A stretch of 54,624 nucleotides of DNA from Anaerolineaceae bacterium (GCA_012514775.1 JAAYZQ010000294.1:1-54624); one strand, 5' to 3'. Counted from the first letter of the stretch, positions 8,337 through 16,765 are shown. Numbers and translations: made by a program. The notes: generated by a model not told the origin, from the sequence alone.

Positions 8337-8566
8337 CAGCAAACCCGCCCGAGTACGCGGTCCTTCTGTTTCACGCTACCAGCCACACCATGCGCGTCGA
8401 GAAGCTGCTGCGCGACGAGGGCCTGGCCTGCAAGCTGATCCCCGTCCCGCGCCACATCAGCTCCGACTGCGGGGTGTGCGTCCGCGTCGGCCACCAGGAT
8501 GTGGAGGCGGCCCTCCGCGTGGTCGAAGGGGCCGGGATGGAGCTCATGGGCGTGCGCGCAGCCTGA
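8333..8566 (+). CDS. DUF3343 domain protein, putative Se/S carrier
   Basis: A 77-aa protein matching DUF3343: AVLLFHATSHTMRVEKLLRDEG at the start, then PVPRHISSDCGVCVRV with the Cys pair DCGVC near residues 44-47. Family knowledge associates such proteins with cysteine desulfurases and selenium metabolism as small persulfide or selenium carriers. Its ATG overlaps the desulfurase stop, which indicates translational coupling. The biochemical role is inferred. Confidence 0.8.
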   Translation: MTANPPEYAVLLFHATSHTMRVEKLLRDEGLACKLIPVPRHISSDCGVCVRVGHQDVEAALRVVEGAGMELMGVRAA

Positions 8567-8587
8567 CGCCACACGCGTCCGTAGCGG

Positions 8588-8626
8588 GCGGAGGGCAGCC
8601 CGGCTCCCATCCGGGCTGCCCTCCGC
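8588..8626. terminator. Bidirectional terminator hairpin between convergent genes
   Basis: A perfect 16-bp stem GCGGAGGGCAGCCCGG / CCGGGCTGCCCTCCGC with a 7-nt loop, set between the DUF3343 stop (plus strand) and the oxidoreductase stop (minus strand). There is no long T-run on either side, but the position and stability fit termination of both transcripts. Confidence 0.75.
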
Positions 8627-8640
8627 GCGGTGCGATACCG

Positions 8641-9873
8641 TCAGATAACCGGCGAGACGGAACGTGCCCTTGACTCCAGGAACCCCATGCCAAAGCCGGG
8701 CTCCAGGAGCCGCTGCCTCATGGCACCCACCGGCTCTCGCCGATTCATGAGGCTGAGATAGACGCCGGCCAAGCGGACGTCGCCGGCGAGGCGAAAGCCC
8801 ACAATCCGATCGTCCTGCAGATAGATCGTACGCAACGTGCCATTGCGGCGCACGCGGAGTTCCTCTCCCTCCATTTGGCCGACGGCCATGATGGGCATGC
8901 CCAGGTGCTTCAGACTGTTCATATTGTCCGCGCCCTCGTAGGCCAGGTCCCAACCGAGGATGTTGTAGGCCGCCAGCCGGCCCTGGGCCACCGCGTTGGG
9001 AAAGATGGCGTGGACGTAGCGCTCGCCGGTGATGCGATCCCTGGTCTCGGCCACGTCGCCCACGGCATAGACGTCCGGGACATTGGTCCGCAGGTGCTCG
9101 TCCACCAGGACCCCCCAACCGACGTCAATACCGGAGCCCGAGAGCCATTCGACGTTGGGTCGCAGCCCGGTGGCGGCAACCAGGAGATCGGCGCGGAGCA
9201 CCGCACCGGAGCGCATCTGCACCCCTACGGCTCGCTCCTCGCCCAGGAAGGAAACCGCGTCGGCATCGTCCCCGTGCCGCACCTGGATGCCCCGGGCCTT
9301 CATGACGTTCAGAACCATCCCGGCCATCTCCGGGTCCAACATGCTGCGCATAACACGGGAGCGCACGAGCTGCGTGACCGACACGCCCAGATCGGCCAGC
9401 AGGAGGCCGATCTCGACCCCGATAAAGCCGGCGCCGACGATGAGGGCGCTGCGTGCCTGGCCGCTGCGAACCAGCCCGAGCAGCTCTTCGGCACTGGACA
9501 GCGACTTGAAGTTGTAGACACCCGGCTTGCCGGCCCCTTCCAGGGGGGCATACAGCCGGCCGCCGGTGGCGATGACCAGCCGGTCGTAGCCCAGCACCTG
9601 GCCGTTCTCCAGGCGCAGGGCGCGATCTTTTGGCATCAGCGCCGCGACGCGGCTGCCGGGCCGGTAGTCCACGGCCATCCTCTCCGGAAAATCCTCGCCA
9701 CGCCAGAAATGCACCTTGCGTCCCGTCGAGAAGTACTCGGCCATGGCCGGCGGTGAGTAGGGAGGATAGGGCTCGTCGGTCAGCATGACGATCTCGGACT
9801 GGCGGTCGTACTGGCGCAGCGTTTCGGCGGCGGTGACACCGGCCGGGCCTGCGCCCACGATGACAACTTTCAT
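8641..9873 (-). CDS. FAD-dependent NAD(P)/disulfide-type oxidoreductase (NADH:rubredoxin reductase/CODH-associated type)
   Basis: A 410-aa flavoprotein. I chose the internal ATG at 9873 (MKVVIVGAGPAG), preceded by GGAGGACGCT, over an in-frame ATG four codons upstream. Dinucleotide folds: FAD-binding GAGPAG at residue 7 and NAD-binding SALIVGAGFIGVEIG near 145. FAD-contact motif VYAVGDVAE near 275. There is no CxxxxC redox-active pair, so it is a NirB/rubredoxin-reductase-like type and not a disulfide reductase. It lies directly downstream of cooS on the same strand, like the FAD-NAD oxidoreductases found beside CO dehydrogenases, so it may pass CO electrons to NAD(P)+. Confidence 0.85.
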   Translation of the reverse strand: MKVVIVGAGPAGVTAAETLRQYDRQSEIVMLTDEPYPPYSPPAMAEYFSTGRKVHFWRGEDFPERMAVDYRPGSRVAALMPKDRALRLENGQVLGYDRLVIATGGRLYAPLEGAGKPGVYNFKSLSSAEELLGLVRSGQARSALIVGAGFIGVEIGLLLADLGVSVTQLVRSRVMRSMLDPEMAGMVLNVMKARGIQVRHGDDADAVSFLGEERAVGVQMRSGAVLRADLLVAATGLRPNVEWLSGSGIDVGWGVLVDEHLRTNVPDVYAVGDVAETRDRITGERYVHAIFPNAVAQGRLAAYNILGWDLAYEGADNMNSLKHLGMPIMAVGQMEGEELRVRRNGTLRTIYLQDDRIVGFRLAGDVRLAGVYLSLMNRREPVGAMRQRLLEPGFGMGFLESRARSVSPVI

Positions 9874-9922
9874 AGCGTCCTCCATTCGCCCCAGCAGGGA
9901 AGCGTGGAAACCACCGTTCCGG

Positions 9923-11806
9923 CTAGCCCAACCCCAGCCCGGAGCGCTTGGTCGCTATGTGCTGGACGATGAGAGCGGCGGCCTTGACAGGATCGGGCTC
10001 CACGGCGAACCTGGCGCCGACGACGCCCTCGGCCCCATCCGTGAGGAGCTGGGTGACGGCCGGCCCGCCCAACACCGGCGGCGCAACGCCCAACACCGTA
10101 AAGATGCCCGACGCCACGACATAGGTGCCGATGGACACTGCCTTCTCGCTCATCCACTCCGGGGCGGCACCGGCCACGGGCAGGTCGCTGATGTCGACGC
10201 CGAGGGTATTGGCGATGGCAGCACAGGCCACGAGGATGCGGCTGATGTCGACACAAGAGCCCATGTGCAGCACCGGCGGAATGCCGACCGCCTGGCAGAC
10301 GGCCCTCAAGCCCGGGCCGGCCAGATCGGCCGCTTCGAGCTGCAAAAGGCCCGCCTTGGCGCAGGCGATGGCGTTGCACCCGGTATTCACGACCAGGATG
10401 TCGCGGGCGATAAGCTCCTTGACGAGGGTGACGTGGCCATAGTCATGTTGTATGCGGGGATTGTTGCAGCTCACCACCCCCACGATCCCCTGGACGGCGC
10501 CGCTCTTGACGGCATCCAGCAAGGGGGTGAGGGTCCCGCCCAGGGCCTGGACGATGGCCTCCACGCTGAAACCGGCGATGCACTCCGTGGTGTCGTCGGG
10601 AATGTTGACCATCGCCCGGTTGCGATTGGAATAGTTCTCCACGGCCTGGCAGACGATCTCCTTGGCAATCTCGTAGCCGTGTTCTTCGTGGAACTCGACG
10701 TGGGTCGCCCCGGGGAACTTGGCCTTGGGCGACGTCGAAATGATCTTGGTGTGGAAGCAGCTCGCCAGCGCCGGAAGCGCGGGCATGATGCACTGCACGT
10801 CCACGATCATGGCCTCCACCGAGGCGGTGATGATGGCCAACTCTTGCTGCAGGAAATTGCCGGCGATGGGAACGCCGTGGCGCATCAAGACTTCGTTCCC
10901 GGTACAGCACATGCCCGCCACGTTGATCCCCTCTGCTCCCTGCTGCCGGGCGAGGGCGATGAGTTCTGGATCCTGGGTGGCCGCGACAATCATCTCGGAC
11001 AGCGTCGGCTCGTGCCCGTGGATGACAATGTTCACTTCGTTTTCCTTGAGGACCCCCAGGTTCGAGCTCGACTTGACCGGCTGCGGCGTCCCGAACAGCA
11101 CGTCGGACAGCTCGGTGGCAATCATTGAACCGCCCCATCCGTCGCTGATGGAGGTTCGCAGGCCGTGCAGGATCAGGCTGACCGGGTCGTTGTCCACGCC
11201 GATGTGGGTGCGGTGCATCGACTCCACGATCTCGCGATCGACCCCCCGCGGATCGACGCCCAGCTTTTCCCACAGGGCAACGCGCTGGGCAGGCGCCCGG
11301 CGGGTGAAGCGGATGGGCCCTTCCTGATTGCCGAACTCGGCATACACCGCCCGGGCCAGATCCAGGGCGATCTCTTCCTTGGTTCGCCCGTCGACGGCGA
11401 TCCCATACTCCCCGGCGAGGGCGTGCAGCTTGGCGACGTCCTTGATCTCGTACCCGCCGGCCTTGCCCTGGGCCGTGAGCAGCAAGGTGTGGGCAATGTC
11501 ACGGCCGTGGTCCGAGTGGGCCGCTGCACCGGCGGCGATCATGCGCACCAGCCCGCGGGCCACGATGGTGTCGGCCGTGGCCCCACAGACTCCCTTCTTC
11601 GGTCCGGTCTCGCCAAAAGGATCGATGCGACAGGGACCCATGGTGCAGTGCCGACAGCAGACGCCGAGCTCGCCATAGCCGCAGTGAGGTTTCTGGGCCT
11701 CGAAGCGATCCCAGGCGGTCTCGTATCCCTTCTTGTCGGCAATGCGCAACATGGATTGGGTTGCTGGATCGAAAGAGCGGGTGACTGCAAGGTCGTTAGT
11801 TGCCAT
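9923..11806 (-). CDS. cooS: Anaerobic Ni-carbon-monoxide dehydrogenase catalytic subunit CooS
   Basis: A 627-aa Ni-Fe-S enzyme that interconverts CO and CO2 in the cytoplasm. All metal ligands can be placed. D/B-cluster cysteines: C42, C50, C51, C54, C59 and C74 (HCGYGELGVCCRHCTMGPC...GVCGA). C-cluster ligands: His265 (IHGHE), the Cys300/301 pair, C339 (DVQCIMP), C447 (VVSCNNP), C477 (NTGCNAIAC) and C518 (HMGSCVD). Length is normal for the family. The ATG has a GGAGGAACC site and overlaps the end of the CooF-like gene by 11 nt, so the two are co-translated. No ACS subunit is seen in the window, so a respiratory or CO-oxidising role with the CooF-like carrier is likelier than acetyl-CoA synthesis here. 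Confidence 0.97.
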   Translation of the reverse strand: MATNDLAVTRSFDPATQSMLRIADKKGYETAWDRFEAQKPHCGYGELGVCCRHCTMGPCRIDPFGETGPKKGVCGATADTIVARGLVRMIAAGAAAHSDHGRDIAHTLLLTAQGKAGGYEIKDVAKLHALAGEYGIAVDGRTKEEIALDLARAVYAEFGNQEGPIRFTRRAPAQRVALWEKLGVDPRGVDREIVESMHRTHIGVDNDPVSLILHGLRTSISDGWGGSMIATELSDVLFGTPQPVKSSSNLGVLKENEVNIVIHGHEPTLSEMIVAATQDPELIALARQQGAEGINVAGMCCTGNEVLMRHGVPIAGNFLQQELAIITASVEAMIVDVQCIMPALPALASCFHTKIISTSPKAKFPGATHVEFHEEHGYEIAKEIVCQAVENYSNRNRAMVNIPDDTTECIAGFSVEAIVQALGGTLTPLLDAVKSGAVQGIVGVVSCNNPRIQHDYGHVTLVKELIARDILVVNTGCNAIACAKAGLLQLEAADLAGPGLRAVCQAVGIPPVLHMGSCVDISRILVACAAIANTLGVDISDLPVAGAAPEWMSEKAVSIGTYVVASGIFTVLGVAPPVLGGPAVTQLLTDGAEGVVGARFAVEPDPVKAAALIVQHIATKRSGLGLG

Positions 11807-12425
11807 CTTGGTTCCTCCCTACGTGGCTGATGCTTTTTCCCAGGTCCCGCCAGGCCTGAACGCCGGCGGGCAGATGTTCCATCTCGGGCTGCATTTCTCC
11901 CACGGCTACCGATACGACGTGCGCCAGGCGCAGGCTGGCATCCTTGATCAGCTCATTGATGTCGCCAAACACCAGCGCCCCCACCTTGCAGGCCTCGACA
12001 CATGCGGGAAGGCGCCCCTGGTCCTGCCGCTCGAGGCAATGGTCGCACTTGATCGCCATGGTCCTGTTCGGCTGGAGTTCCGCCGACGGGTAAAAGGTGA
12101 GGACGTCAAAGGGACAAACCATGGCGCACATGGCGCAGGAGATGCACTTTTGCCCATCCACGAGGACGCTACCGCTCTGCGTCTCACGACTGATGGCACC
12201 GGTAGGACACACCGCCATGCACGGCGCCGGCTCGCAATGCCGGCACTTGTTGGGGAAGGACGTTGAGAGGTGGAGCCCGGGCAGGACGTGGATACGAGAC
12301 TTAGGCTTGGGCTGTTCGAAAACCGCCTGGAAAAGATTCTGGCTTTGAGAGTGCTCCACGGCACACGCGATTTCGCAATGCTTGCAGCCGAGGCACCGCT
12401 CAGGGTTCACAAACACCGTCTTCAT
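11796..12425 (-). CDS. CooF-like 4Fe-4S electron-transfer protein
   Basis: A 209-aa ferredoxin of the HycB/DmsB/CooF type. It carries four cysteine clusters: CLGCKHCEIAC from residue 11, CRHCEPAPCMAVCP, CISCAMCAMVCP, and a CDHCLERQDQGRLPACVEAC block. Together these suit up to four [4Fe-4S] clusters. Its stop overlaps the cooS start, so it should be the direct electron acceptor of the CO dehydrogenase. The start has a near-perfect AAAGGAGGTAG site. I see no confident promoter in the 153 nt upstream. Confidence 0.9.
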   Translation of the reverse strand: MKTVFVNPERCLGCKHCEIACAVEHSQSQNLFQAVFEQPKPKSRIHVLPGLHLSTSFPNKCRHCEPAPCMAVCPTGAISRETQSGSVLVDGQKCISCAMCAMVCPFDVLTFYPSAELQPNRTMAIKCDHCLERQDQGRLPACVEACKVGALVFGDINELIKDASLRLAHVVSVAVGEMQPEMEHLPAGVQAWRDLGKSISHVGRNQDGN

Positions 12426-12578
12426 ACAGACTACCTCCTTTGTAGATGTCGGGACCGGCGATGGCCCCGTTCAATCTCGGGCTGACCCGATAGGGCTTTC
12501 GAGACCCGGGCTAGGTTGATCGATCCATAGAGCCTCCTTCTGAACGATTGGCCAGAGATCGTCGAGCGCGGTATCGCC

Positions 12579-13361
12579 TCAGTCCACCCGCCGCCAGTCG
12601 AGCATATAGCGACAGCTCTCGGCCGGACGAAAGGCGACGGCCACGACCGGGCTGATGGGCCGGCCGTCCCCGTCGACGACCACGACGAACCAGGTCGTCT
12701 CGCCCTGGGTAAGGGCCACGTCGTACTCGCCGCCGTCCTTGCTGGCCACCACGGGATAGTGGTACCAGTCATTATAGCACAACAGGCGCACGCCGGCAAG
12801 GGGGTTGCCCGCGGCGTCGGTCACGCGGCCGACAATGTAGGCCGGGGCCCTGGGGCAGCCAGGGCAGGGATGGGAAGGATCGGGCAGGGCGGGGCCGGCC
12901 GGCAGGAAGCGGTAGTGGCCGGGCGTGGCAGTGGGTGGCAAGGTTGTGGGCGTCGAGGTCGGCGGAAGAGAAGTGGCCGTGGGTTCGCGTGCAGGGGGAG
13001 GCGTAGAGGTGGGCGGCAGCGGTGTGTCGGACGGCAAAGCCGTGGGCGTGGGGGTGTCGGTGTCGGTCGGCGGCGGCGATGGGGTAGCGGTGGGCGTGGC
13101 AGTGGGTGTGGGAGAGGCGGGTGTAGCGGACGGTGTCGGCGATGGCGGCAAGGGCGCGGTGGTGGGAGAGGGAGAGGTGGACGTGGCGATTGCAGGCGAT
13201 ACGGCTGGCACAGCAGCGGTCGCTGCTCCGCTGGCGGGCTGCAAGGCGGCCCGGGTTGGCGTCGCCGCCGGGGGCGGTGCCTCGCCGGCCGTACAGCCGG
13301 CCGACAGGCTGCCCACGGCCAGCAGCGCCACCAGCATGAGTGCGCATCTACGGTGCCACAT
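12579..13361 (-). CDS. Lipoprotein with Thr/Pro-rich linker and carboxypeptidase-regulatory-like domain
   Basis: A 260-aa predicted lipoprotein. The ATG at 13361 gives a signal peptide ending in LSAGC, a good lipobox. Residues about 30-150 are a low-complexity stretch of Thr, Pro, Ser and Ala (TPTxTPT patterns). The C-terminal ~90 residues (YIVGRVTDAAGNPLAGVRLLCYN...) look like a carboxypeptidase-regulatory or Ig-like beta sandwich. The linker should span the cell-wall region and hold the domain outside. It sits in the same direction between the ferredoxin and the CooF-like gene, but its role there is unclear; it may be an intruder in the CODH region. Confidence 0.75.
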   Translation of the reverse strand: MWHRRCALMLVALLAVGSLSAGCTAGEAPPPAATPTRAALQPASGAATAAVPAVSPAIATSTSPSPTTAPLPPSPTPSATPASPTPTATPTATPSPPPTDTDTPTPTALPSDTPLPPTSTPPPAREPTATSLPPTSTPTTLPPTATPGHYRFLPAGPALPDPSHPCPGCPRAPAYIVGRVTDAAGNPLAGVRLLCYNDWYHYPVVASKDGGEYDVALTQGETTWFVVVVDGDGRPISPVVAVAFRPAESCRYMLDWRRVD

Positions 13362-13398
13362 TTGCCAGGCCTCGCCCGCCCGATCCTTCAACCCTGGG

Positions 13399-13641
13399 TC
13401 AATCGTGGCGGCAAGCGCCACCTTCGGAGCAAGGAGGCGCGCCACATCGCTCCTCCCGGCCGCAGCAGGTGCGCCCGGTGGGACGTCGGGCCTCGCCGCT
13501 CAGCACGTTGGGCGTGGAGAATTGCCTGCCCTGAGCCAGCGGGCTTCCACAGTTGGGACAATCCGGCACGCTCGCATGAGAGCGCACCAGGACCTCCACC
13601 AGCCCGCCGCAATTCGCGCAGCGGTATTCATAGATCGGCAT
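13399..13641 (-). CDS. FmdB-family zinc-ribbon protein from an internal start
   Basis: An 80-aa product starting at MPIYEYRC, the usual first residues of free-standing FmdB-family proteins. GAGGAGG lies 4 nt upstream of its ATG, and a TGA in another frame overlaps it (TGATG), the usual look of coupled genes. Two CxxC pairs (residues 8-11 and 29-32) would bind zinc, and a Cys-rich tail closes the protein. It may be the real gene, with the upstream ferredoxin frame having lost its own stop by a small frameshift. Confidence 0.5.
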   Translation of the reverse strand: MPIYEYRCANCGGLVEVLVRSHASVPDCPNCGSPLAQGRQFSTPNVLSGEARRPTGRTCCGREERCGAPPCSEGGACRHD

Positions 13642-14199
13642 CAATCCTCCTCGTGAGCTTGACAGTGGGAGCTCATACGTGAATCGTCCGCCTCGCCGCT
13701 CGCGGCGGCGCCGGCCGCCCCCTCTCCCTTCTCGCCGCCCGCCAGAGCCCGTGGCGCGGGCCACGTCGCCGGTTTGCCTGGTCGCCGGCGAAGCCTGGCG
13801 GTCCAGCCGCTCCAAAAAGATATCGGCCAGCCGCGGCACGATCTCTCGCCCCGTCCAGGCAAGGGCCGCGCCGAGGACGGGCAATACCCTGGAGCGCAGA
13901 GGCAGGGGAGCCAGGGCGCCGGAGCGCTGCGGAGTGGGCGGTGTCGTGACGCGGATGACCTCCGGCTCGGGCCGGATGGCCGGCACGCGGGCGGGCAGCG
14001 GGGCAGGTTCCTCTTCGGTGGTGAGGCTGATGGCCTCACGCGGGCAGGCCGCCAGGCAGGCCTCGCATGCGCGACAGAGGGCATCGTCCACGGCTGCCTT
14101 GCCGTCCACCAGATAGAGGGCGCCGGTGGGGCACACCTCCACGCACGCACCGCAGCCGGTGCACCGCATCACGTCAATGGTAATCACGCTATCCGCCAC
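13399..14199 (-). CDS. Dicluster ferredoxin fused in frame to an FmdB-type zinc-ribbon domain
   Basis: A 266-aa open frame. Residues 1-60 hold two 4Fe-4S motifs (CTGCGACVEVCP and CRACEACLAACP). A Pro-rich and hydrophobic middle (VLPVLGAALAWTGREIVPRLADIFLERL) and an Arg/Gly-rich stretch follow. From about residue 187 a complete FmdB zinc ribbon starts (MPIYEYRCANCGG..., CPNCG, then a Cys-rich tail). The internal ATG has its own AGGAGG site, so two proteins may be made. The gene starts at a GTG overlapping the 76-aa gene by 11 nt; a second GTG four codons later (14187) is equally plausible. The ferredoxin fits the neighbouring Mrp/NifX genes. Confidence 0.7.
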   Translation of the reverse strand: MADSVITIDVMRCTGCGACVEVCPTGALYLVDGKAAVDDALCRACEACLAACPREAISLTTEEEPAPLPARVPAIRPEPEVIRVTTPPTPQRSGALAPLPLRSRVLPVLGAALAWTGREIVPRLADIFLERLDRQASPATRQTGDVARATGSGGRREGRGGGRRRRERRGGRFTYELPLSSSRGGLMPIYEYRCANCGGLVEVLVRSHASVPDCPNCGSPLAQGRQFSTPNVLSGEARRPTGRTCCGREERCGAPPCSEGGACRHD

Positions 14200-14419
14200 C
14201 TTTCGCCGGGCCGGCCAGGTCGCGGAGGGCGGCGCTTAACGCCTCGTTGGCGCTCGCCAGCGCCCCGGCCGCCTTCTCGATATCTATGGCCGCCGCCTCC
14301 CGGCCGGCATTGCGTGCCTTTGCGGCCCAGCCGCGGAACTCGGCCGCGTGCTCGGCATTGTGTTCCATCCAGTGCGGCAAAAGCACGCCCAGTTTTTCCA
14401 GGTCAGTCATGGTCGCCAT
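14189..14419 (-). CDS. Small conserved-looking hypothetical protein (76 aa)
   Basis: A helical soluble protein without Cys. It starts at an ATG behind GGAGGAGTAGG. The sequence has HWMEHNAEHAAEFRGWA, a His/Glu-rich helix, then a long amphipathic helix with many Ala. No signal peptide or membrane segment. It is packed between the CooT-like gene and the ferredoxin, overlapping the latter, so it belongs to the Fe-S/nickel gene set. The HxxxHNxEH pattern could bind metal, but that is a guess. I do not recognise a named function. Confidence 0.7.
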   Translation of the reverse strand: MATMTDLEKLGVLLPHWMEHNAEHAAEFRGWAAKARNAGREAAAIDIEKAAGALASANEALSAALRDLAGPAKGGG

Positions 14420-14420
14420 C

Positions 14421-14615
14421 CTACTCCTCCGCGGGCACCAGGGTGACGGTGTGTTTGAGAAAGTCGATGCGGCCGATCCTGGCAGGCAGGATCACCGGCT
14501 CCTCAAAGAACGCCTGCAACCGCACACCACCATCCACCGGTTCCAACAGGACCACATCGCGCATGACCTCTCGCTCCTGGTCCTGTTGGGCCATGTACAC
14601 CACAGCCTGGCACAT
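14421..14615 (-). CDS. CooT-like nickel-binding protein
   Basis: A 64-aa protein starting MCQAVVYM. Cys2 directly after the initiator Met is the nickel ligand known from CooT, a small dimeric CO-dehydrogenase maturation factor. The rest (DVVLLEPVDGGVRLQAFFEE, ending in KHTVTLVPAEE) is a compact beta-rich fold as in that family. The start at 14615 has GGAGG seven bases upstream. Its presence in the same strand unit as cooS and cooF supports a role in loading nickel into the C-cluster. Confidence 0.75.
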   Translation of the reverse strand: MCQAVVYMAQQDQEREVMRDVVLLEPVDGGVRLQAFFEEPVILPARIGRIDFLKHTVTLVPAEE

Positions 14616-14628
14616 ATCATTCCCTCCG

Positions 14629-14919
14629 TCAGGCGGGCTCCCGTAACAGGGCGTTGAGTCCATCCGCGCCCACGTAACCCACCACTTCAATTTCCTGTTC
14701 CGACACACCGGGCACGCTGGCCACCGCGTCGCGAATGGCCAGCGCCAGGTGCACGGCCAGCGGGCACAGCGGCGACGAGGGCCGGAATCGATAGCGCACG
14801 CGCCCGGTCTCGGCATCCGCCTGCAGTTCTTCGATGAGCTGCATGCGCACGACGTCGGCGCCCGTCTCCGGATCGATCACCACCCGCAGCCGCTCCAGCA
14901 CAGCCTCTTTCAGCTCCAT
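14629..14919 (-). CDS. MIP18/DUF59 family iron-sulfur assembly protein
   Basis: A 96-aa protein resembling the MIP18/SufT/PaaD family, which helps deliver Fe-S clusters. The N-terminal LKEAVLERLRVVIDPETGADVVRMQLIEEL fits the family's opening DPE-x-G-x-[DN] block. Many DUF59 proteins carry a conserved Cys; here no Cys is seen except in PSSPLCPLAVHLALAIRDAV near residue 52, where the family has its C-P motif. The gene lies 13 nt upstream of the CooT-like gene and downstream of two Mrp-type ATPases, its classical partners. Confidence 0.8.
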   Translation of the reverse strand: MELKEAVLERLRVVIDPETGADVVRMQLIEELQADAETGRVRYRFRPSSPLCPLAVHLALAIRDAVASVPGVSEQEIEVVGYVGADGLNALLREPA

Positions 14920-14969
14920 TCCGTAACCAACCTCCTTGCCGCTTTCAGGGATCGGGGGTCGCGCACTCG

Positions 14970-15872
14970 CTACCCGCTCCCTGCGTACAAGCTCTCCTTC
15001 ACCCGCCGCCAGACATCAACCAGGGCCCGGGACATGGGGCCGTCGGGCCGATAGGAGGTCACCGGCTGGCCCTGAACCATGGCCTTGGTGAACACTGTAT
15101 CGTAGGGCAGCTTGCCCACCAGGGGGATGCCCTCCGCCTGGCAGTAGGCCTCGATCTCGGCGGTGCGCTGGGGGTTGACGTCGGCCTTGTTGATAAGGAC
15201 CAGCGCCGGCACACGAAAGTGGCGCACCGTGCCCAGGATGCGCTCCAGATCATGGACGCCCGACACCGTGGGCTCGGTCACGAGCAGTGCCAGGTCGGCC
15301 CCGGCACTGGCGGAAATGACCGGGCAGCCGATACCCGGCGGCCCGTCCACGAGGAGAAGCGTGCGGCCATCCTGCCCCAGGCTCGCGGCCAGCAGCCGAC
15401 CGTTCTGTTTGACCATCGTCACCAGCTTGCCCGAGTTCTCCTGGCCGGCAAACAGATGGGCGTGGAAGAGCGGACCAAAGCGGGTGTCGGAGCGAAACCA
15501 GAGCCCGGCCTGCTGCTCCTCGATGTGGATGGCATCCTCGGGGCACTGGTAAACGCACGAGGCGCAGCCCTCACAGGCCAGGGGGTCCACCCGGTAGCTG
15601 TCGTCGCCGGGGATGACCGCGTCGAAGCGACACACCTCGTAGCAGCGCCCGCAGAGCTGGCACAGGTCCGGGTCGATGATCGCCACCTGCCCGCCCATGA
15701 AGCGGTGCTCTTCCAGTTTTTGCGGGTCCAGGATCAGCTCCAGGTTGGCGGCGTCCACGTCGGCATCGGCCAGGATCACCGGCAGCTCTGACGAGGCCAG
15801 GTGGGCCAGCGCCGCCGCCACCGAGGTCTTGCCCGTGCCACCCTTACCACTCAAGATCACCAGTTGCTTCAT
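14970..15872 (-). CDS. Mrp/MinD-type P-loop ATPase with inserted ferredoxin domain (copy 1)
   Basis: A 300-aa ATPase of the 'MinD superfamily P-loop ATPase containing an inserted ferredoxin domain'. A deviant Walker A, GKGGTGKTS, is at residues 9-17. After LILDPQ comes the insert with two 4Fe-4S motifs (CQLCGRCYEVC and CEGCASCVYQCPEDAI). A LVDGPPGIGCPV switch follows. These proteins bind and transfer Fe-S clusters. Its ATG overlaps the stop of the second copy (ATGA), so the two are probably made together and may form a heterodimer. In this setting it could also do the job of CooC. Confidence 0.9.
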   Translation of the reverse strand: MKQLVILSGKGGTGKTSVAAALAHLASSELPVILADADVDAANLELILDPQKLEEHRFMGGQVAIIDPDLCQLCGRCYEVCRFDAVIPGDDSYRVDPLACEGCASCVYQCPEDAIHIEEQQAGLWFRSDTRFGPLFHAHLFAGQENSGKLVTMVKQNGRLLAASLGQDGRTLLLVDGPPGIGCPVISASAGADLALLVTEPTVSGVHDLERILGTVRHFRVPALVLINKADVNPQRTAEIEAYCQAEGIPLVGKLPYDTVFTKAMVQGQPVTSYRPDGPMSRALVDVWRRVKESLYAGSG

Positions 15873-16765
15873 GAGAGCTCCTTCCGCGATGCCACCATGT
15901 GGGCAATCTGCTCATACAGCTCCACGAAGCGGGGCCGGTACTCGGGCAGCGCCTCCACCAGCGCCTGGCCTCCCGAGACGGCCTCGGCGACGCGGCGGTC
16001 GAGGGGTATGCGCATCATGATGGGGATGCCCTCGGCGGCGCAATAGTCGTCTACCCCGCTGTCGCCCAGGCCATCGCGGTTGATCACGACGCCCACCCGC
16101 AGGCCCAGCTCGTCGCGGGCCACCTGCACCGCCAGCCGCAGATCGTGAAGCCCAAAGGGCGTCGGCTCGGTGACGAGCAGGACGAAATCGGCGCCGCGCA
16201 TCGTCTCTACCACGGGGCACGACGTGCCGGGCGAAGCATCCAGGAGCGTGACGCTGTTCCTGCCGTCCGCCAGATGCAGGTCCTTCAACTGGCGAATGAT
16301 GGGCACGGCCATGGCCTGGCCCACGTTCAAGGTGCCGTGGCCAAAATCGATGGGGCCTGCCCTGCCGGACTGAAGGGTGCCCATGACGTACAGCACCTCG
16401 TGGATGGCCCCTTCCGGACAGTTGAGGGTGCAACTGCCGCAGCCGTGGCACAGCTCGGGAAAGATGAGCACCTTCTTGCCCACAACGGCGATGGCGTGCC
16501 AGACGCACACCTCGGCACAGCGACCACAGAAGGTACAGCGGTCGAGGTCCACTTCCGGGATCAGGATGCCCACCTCTTCGGGTTGGTTCAATTGCGGCCG
16601 CAGAAACAGGGCCGCATTAGGCTCTTCGACGTCGCAGTCGAGGAACAACAGGGGCGCAGGGTTCCTGACCTGGCCTCCATCCTCGCCCGCTATCGACAGT
16701 GCCAGGCTGGTGGCGACGGTCGTCTTGCCCGTGCCCCCCTTGCCGCTGGCGATGGCGATGATCAT
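15869..16765 (-). CDS. Mrp/MinD-type P-loop ATPase with inserted ferredoxin domain (copy 2)
   Basis: A 298-aa paralogue of the neighbouring ATPase. I chose the ATG at 16765 (MIIAIASGKGGTGKTT), with GGAGGAACCC upstream; the frame is open further 5' but without family sequence. Walker A is at residues 8-16. The two ferredoxin motifs are CTFCGRCAEVC and CHGCGSCTLNCPEGAI. The downstream switch LLDASPGTSCPVVE is followed by LLVTEPTPFGLHDL, as in the first copy. Pairs of such genes are common beside NifX-like proteins in anaerobes. Confidence 0.9.
   Translation of the reverse strand: MIIAIASGKGGTGKTTVATSLALSIAGEDGGQVRNPAPLLFLDCDVEEPNAALFLRPQLNQPEEVGILIPEVDLDRCTFCGRCAEVCVWHAIAVVGKKVLIFPELCHGCGSCTLNCPEGAIHEVLYVMGTLQSGRAGPIDFGHGTLNVGQAMAVPIIRQLKDLHLADGRNSVTLLDASPGTSCPVVETMRGADFVLLVTEPTPFGLHDLRLAVQVARDELGLRVGVVINRDGLGDSGVDDYCAAEGIPIMMRIPLDRRVAEAVSGGQALVEALPEYRPRFVELYEQIAHMVASRKELS

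Noticed and set aside
12511..12528. A five-codon ORF (MDRST) with AAGGAGG upstream of the CooF-like gene
   Set aside because: The spacing is only 4 nt, the peptide is too short to judge, and there is no clear promoter near it; chance cannot be excluded.
12759..13682. Plus-strand open frames full of Gly, Val, Arg and Ser over 12.76-13.68 kb
   Set aside because: They are the antisense of the Thr/Pro-rich lipoprotein linker; the repeats come from TPT codon patterns, not from a separate protein.
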